Part shown: positions 4,530 to 7,612 of the stretch, in pieces
How the letters are laid out: each line of letters opens with the position of its first letter
Position numbering within the stretch: the first letter of the stretch is position 1
From: Acidobacterium sp.
GTDB lineage: Bacteria > Acidobacteriota > Terriglobia > Terriglobales > Acidobacteriaceae
Length of the DNA: 7,612 nt
NCBI GenBank assembly: GCA_003152595.1
Contig: PMAM01000073.1
Coordinates: forward strand, 26,693-34,304
Direction: 5' to 3'
Program-made: the position numbers and the translations under genes
The notes under the pieces: generated by a model
The model's database searches: none
What the model was told of the DNA's origin: nothing
Seen by the model: only the letters and a program-made list of their open reading frames with translations

Positions 4530-7500
4530 CGCGCACTTTCGGGGTAGTCCACGCGCACCGCAACAATTTCGTACGGCCTGAAGTGCACCGTTACCGCATC
4601 GGCCTTCAAAGGCAGTGGCGCGCCCTCCGGCTTCTCCATCAGATTCGTCTCCACCGCCGCGGTCGCTCCTGGCGGAACCCGCAGCTCCGCGCTGCCGCCT
4701 TTGCCCGCCCACTCATAGAAGTGGAAAATGAGCGCGTGACTGTCTTCGGCCTTCTTCATCGCCGTCAGGACTACATCCTCCGGCGTGATCGCCACAAACG
4801 AGTGCTCCGGCGGCAGCGATCCCGTGTGTCCTTCTACCTGCATGGCCTTCAGGGAATAGTTGAACTCCCACCCGTGCCGCACCGTCATCGCCTGCTTCCA
4901 GTCGCCCGCATGCGGATACAGCGCGTACCGGAAGTGGTGCTGCCCGCGATCCGCATTCGGATCGGGCCACACCGGCGACCGCAGCAGAGTCAGGCGCAAC
5001 AGATTTCCAACGCCGTCGTATCCATATTTCGATTCGTTGATCAGGCCGAATCCGTGCTGCGCGTTGCCCAGATCGCCCCAGCGCTGCGCGCCCACTTCAA
5101 ATTGCGCCTTATCCCAGCTATTGTTGCGCGTCGTCGGACGCTGGATCGTCCCGAAGGGAATCTCGTACGTCGCGAAGGGGCTGGTCGCCGACAGCGGGAA
5201 CGCCGCCTTCAGCAGCACGTGCGTCTCATGCCAATCGATATCGTTCACCACCACCGCCTGGTCCGAGCCCGCCTCCAGCTGAATCTCCTGCACGAATTTT
5301 GAGTTCTGCCAGTGCCGCGTTACGCGGATCGACGCCCGCATCGGACCGCGCTCCACCACCTGCACCGAATCGGCCTCGGTCAACAGCGTCGGCGGCTGAT
5401 CCAGCGTGCCCGGATCGATGTTCCACGCATCGTAGTCCTTGGGCGTGTCCTTGAAGGCCTGCAGTTCGTTTCCGCACGCTCCCTTGGCCAGCGTTTCGAA
5501 CCCCGCCTTCTTGTCGTACAACTCCCTGATGCACCCCGTCGTCGGATCCACGGCCACGCGCAACGCCGCGTTCTCCAGCGTCGTTCCCGTCACCTTCAGA
5601 TCGCTCGCGAACGGCCGTTTGCCCGGCACCACACGCAGCACCTCGTATCCCAGCGAGGGCACATCCTTTGCCTCGACCAGCAGGTGGAAGGTGTTCGTCG
5701 AGGCGTCCTTCGACAGCACCTCCGACGGCAGCACCGCGCCCTTCGTATCGAGCACTGCAACCTCCGTCGTCGGTCCAGGCATCTGCACATCCACCGTCAC
5801 GTCGCCCGAACGCCGCCACGCCAGCGGATTGAATACCAGCACCGGCACGCCTGCCGTCCCGCGCGTATCGATGTACGCCGCCACTGTCTTCAGCGACTTC
5901 TGCGAAATCTCGTTTGTCGACCAGCGCACCGCGTCGTAGTCCTTCTGCGCATCCTTATAGATCACTCCGATTCCCGAGCCCGCCGCGAGGTCGTGAAAAT
6001 CGTTGAACGTGATCTTCTTCCAGTCCTCCGTCAGTTCTTCACCCGGATAGGCATTCCCATCCAGCCATGCCAGCGATGCGTACTTCTCCGCATTCAGCGT
6101 CCACTCCGGGCTTTCGCGCATGTTGCGCTTGTGGTTGGCCTGTGTCGTGAACACGCCGCGGTGATACTCGAAATACATCTCTGTCTTCCACGTCGGGATA
6201 TGAATCTTTCCCTCGATCAGGGATGGCTCGTGATACCCCTGCGCGATCGTCTGGTAGTTCCACACCGGCGAATCCGGCGCGATCTCCTTCTCCACGGTTG
6301 AGAACCACGGCTGCGCCGTTCCGTACTCCTCCTTCGGCACCACCTTGTTGCTCTGCATCCAGTGCAAGCCCTCGTCCAGCATCGCGCGTGTCGGCCCGCC
6401 GCCGTGATCGCCCACGCCGAACAGGTCCATCATGTCCGTCAGCCCCGGCGCATACTCGCGCGCCTTTTCCAGATCCACGCTCAGGCGTACCGGATTGAGA
6501 TTCGTGTTGGCGTAATCGTGCGGGAAATACGTCAGCACCTTGCTACCGTCCGGCGACTCCCACCAGAACAGCTTGAACGGCAGCTGATTCGTGTCATTCC
6601 ACGTCATCTTCTGCGTCACGAAATAATCGATGCCCGTTTTCCTGTAGATCTGCGGCAGCTGCCAGTTGTATCCAAACGAATCCGGATTCCATCCGATCCG
6701 CACATCCACGCCGTAGTGCTGCTGATACCACCGCTTGCCGATCAGGATTGACCGCGTCGTCGACTCGCCATCCGGCATGTTCAGATCCGGCTCCACCCAC
6801 ATGCCGCCCACCACTTCCCAGCGGCCTTCCTTGATGCGCCGTTTGATCTGCGCGTCGATCTCCGGATAATCCCGCGCCATCCAGTCGTTGTACGCCGCTG
6901 CCGACTGCGTGTAGGAGTACGTTGGATATTCGTTCATCAGCTGCAACGCCGTCGAAAAGGTGTTCTTCACCGTGTCAACGGTTTCTGTCCACGGCCAGAG
7001 CCACGCCGCATCAATGTGCGAGTTGCCCGTCAGATGCAGCATCGCCTGGTGCATCATCGGTTCCAGCGCGCTCAGCGTGTTCTCGGCATCCCGCAGAGAC
7101 GCGTCGAATGCCATCTCGTCCGCCGTATCGAGCGCCTTCACATCCACCTGGCCGATCGCTTTTGACAATGTCGCTTTGTCGGCGTCAGGATCCTTTGACA
7201 AGCTCGGGATCAGCACCGCTGCCGACAAAAATTCCTCGCCGAGGTCCTGCGGACTCGGCCGCTCCGGCGCAAACGAGATGTTCATCGGGCTGCCCGCGAA
7301 GTGCTTTTCATCCACAGTCGCCATCAGCTTGACCGCGATCAGCACCCGATCGCCGGGCTTGGCGCGATCGAACAGCACAATCGGCTCCAGATCGTCGCCC
7401 AGGGCCACCCGCCGCCCGTTGAAGTAGATGATCTGCGGCAGCGGGCCGTTCACCCATGCCTCAAACCGGAACCAGATGCGCGTCCCGGTCAGGTCGTACC

Positions 7501-7612
7501 CGTCGAGGTTCTTCGGCACCTCCACCCACTGCCGGAACCACAGCGCCTCCCTGGGGAAGGTCGAGTCCACCTTCGCCTCCGGCCACGACGAGTCGTCGAG
7601 AGAAGGATCTTC
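4526..7612 (-). CDS. GH38-family alpha-mannosidase, 5' end outside window
   Basis: 1028 residues are visible. The enzyme hydrolyses alpha-mannosidic bonds with retention, using a Zn/Ca-type metal site. In visible-residue numbering: an N-terminal beta-sandwich (about 10-130, with WFRQWVEVP and IYFNGRRV), the GH38 catalytic domain from about 190 with NSHIDAAWLWPW (H199 and D201 metal ligands), WVEPDLNMPDGES, and NPDSFGYNW with nucleophile D311, then GVGDHGGGPT (about 400-408). A helical middle domain ends in FHDLAAGSG, whose H540 is a further metal ligand. The C-terminal beta domains start at VLVFNPLAW (about 592-600) and contain LRSPVWPDPNADRG and a YEIVAVRV end. All active-site motifs are intact. 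The frame is open to 7612, and the GTG at 7570 is not the start because homologous-looking sequence (DDSSWPEA) continues upstream. A signal peptide cannot be assessed. No terminator lies between its stop and tRNA-Gly. Confidence 0.95.
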   Translation of the reverse strand, partial: EDPSLDDSSWPEAKVDSTFPREALWFRQWVEVPKNLDGYDLTGTRIWFRFEAWVNGPLPQIIYFNGRRVALGDDLEPIVLFDRAKPGDRVLIAVKLMATVDEKHFAGSPMNISFAPERPSPQDLGEEFLSAAVLIPSLSKDPDADKATLSKAIGQVDVKALDTADEMAFDASLRDAENTLSALEPMMHQAMLHLTGNSHIDAAWLWPWTETVDTVKNTFSTALQLMNEYPTYSYTQSAAAYNDWMARDYPEIDAQIKRRIKEGRWEVVGGMWVEPDLNMPDGESTTRSILIGKRWYQQHYGVDVRIGWNPDSFGYNWQLPQIYRKTGIDYFVTQKMTWNDTNQLPFKLFWWESPDGSKVLTYFPHDYANTNLNPVRLSVDLEKAREYAPGLTDMMDLFGVGDHGGGPTRAMLDEGLHWMQSNKVVPKEEYGTAQPWFSTVEKEIAPDSPVWNYQTIAQGYHEPSLIEGKIHIPTWKTEMYFEYHRGVFTTQANHKRNMRESPEWTLNAEKYASLAWLDGNAYPGEELTEDWKKITFNDFHDLAAGSGIGVIYKDAQKDYDAVRWSTNEISQKSLKTVAAYIDTRGTAGVPVLVFNPLAWRRSGDVTVDVQMPGPTTEVAVLDTKGAVLPSEVLSKDASTNTFHLLVEAKDVPSLGYEVLRVVPGKRPFASDLKVTGTTLENAALRVAVDPTTGCIRELYDKKAGFETLAKGACGNELQAFKDTPKDYDAWNIDPGTLDQPPTLLTEADSVQVVERGPMRASIRVTRHWQNSKFVQEIQLEAGSDQAVVVNDIDWHETHVLLKAAFPLSATSPFATYEIPFGTIQRPTTRNNSWDKAQFEVGAQRWGDLGNAQHGFGLINESKYGYDGVGNLLRLTLLRSPVWPDPNADRGQHHFRYALYPHAGDWKQAMTVRHGWEFNYSLKAMQVEGHTGSLPPEHSFVAITPEDVVLTAMKKAEDSHALIFHFYEWAGKGGSAELRVPPGATAAVETNLMEKPEGAPLPLKADAVTVHFRPYEIVAVRVDYPESAR

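Noticed and set aside
3909..4547. 212-codon plus-strand open frame across both tRNA genes
   Set aside because: It is the antisense of tRNA-Cys and tRNA-Gly; stretches such as RETGLEPATLALARRCSTTE are the known spurious translation of tRNA complements.
5312..6301. 329-codon plus-strand open frame inside the mannosidase
   Set aside because: His/Arg/Leu-rich shadow of a high-GC gene on the other strand; the GH38 motifs establish the real frame.
7568..7570. GTG at 7570 as the mannosidase start
   Set aside because: The frame is open to the window edge and the translation upstream (DDSSWPEA) continues the N-terminal domain, so the gene extends beyond the window.

Overview
The window reads as chromosomal DNA of a GC-rich Gram-negative-type bacterium. 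I favour Acidobacteriota (Terriglobia), because of the Ser/Thr kinase/PP2C phosphatase content, a large bacterial GH38 alpha-mannosidase and an APC permease with long outward-facing loops. This placement is an inference from protein character; there is no marker gene to settle it. I see no insertion sequence, integrase, phage gene, CRISPR array or defence cassette. The window looks like ordinary chromosome, and I do not see a convincing undescribed system in it.

Layout, left to right. The left edge holds the N-terminus of a PP2C-family protein phosphatase on the minus strand (start at 131, cut by the window edge). Upstream of it on the same strand lie a 594-residue APC-family amino-acid/polyamine-type permease (214-1998) and a tail-anchored Ser/Thr protein kinase (2372-3349). 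Kinase, permease and phosphatase are therefore read in that order in one direction. They are separated by 373 bp and 82 bp, and the shorter gap can form two alternative stem-loops. Divergent from the kinase is a small two- to three-helix membrane protein (3587-3823, plus strand).

A bidirectional-looking intrinsic terminator (3861-3900) separates that small gene from a convergent minus-strand tRNA unit, tRNA-Gly(GCC) followed by tRNA-Cys(GCA), both with encoded CCA. The tRNA unit has a good sigma70-type promoter whose -35 box overlaps the stop codon of the next gene. Between tRNA-Cys and the terminator lie about 375 bp with no convincing gene but several short stem-loops.

The right 40 percent of the window is one gene, a GH38 alpha-mannosidase (4526 to beyond 7612, minus strand). 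Its N-terminus is outside the window; all metal-site and nucleophile motifs are present.

Functional reading. The kinase and phosphatase are a plausible opposing pair for protein phosphorylation, with a transporter coded between them. Whether the permease is a substrate is only suggested by position. The mannosidase would trim alpha-mannosides or mannosylated glycans, and the tRNA unit behind it is an independent housekeeping unit.
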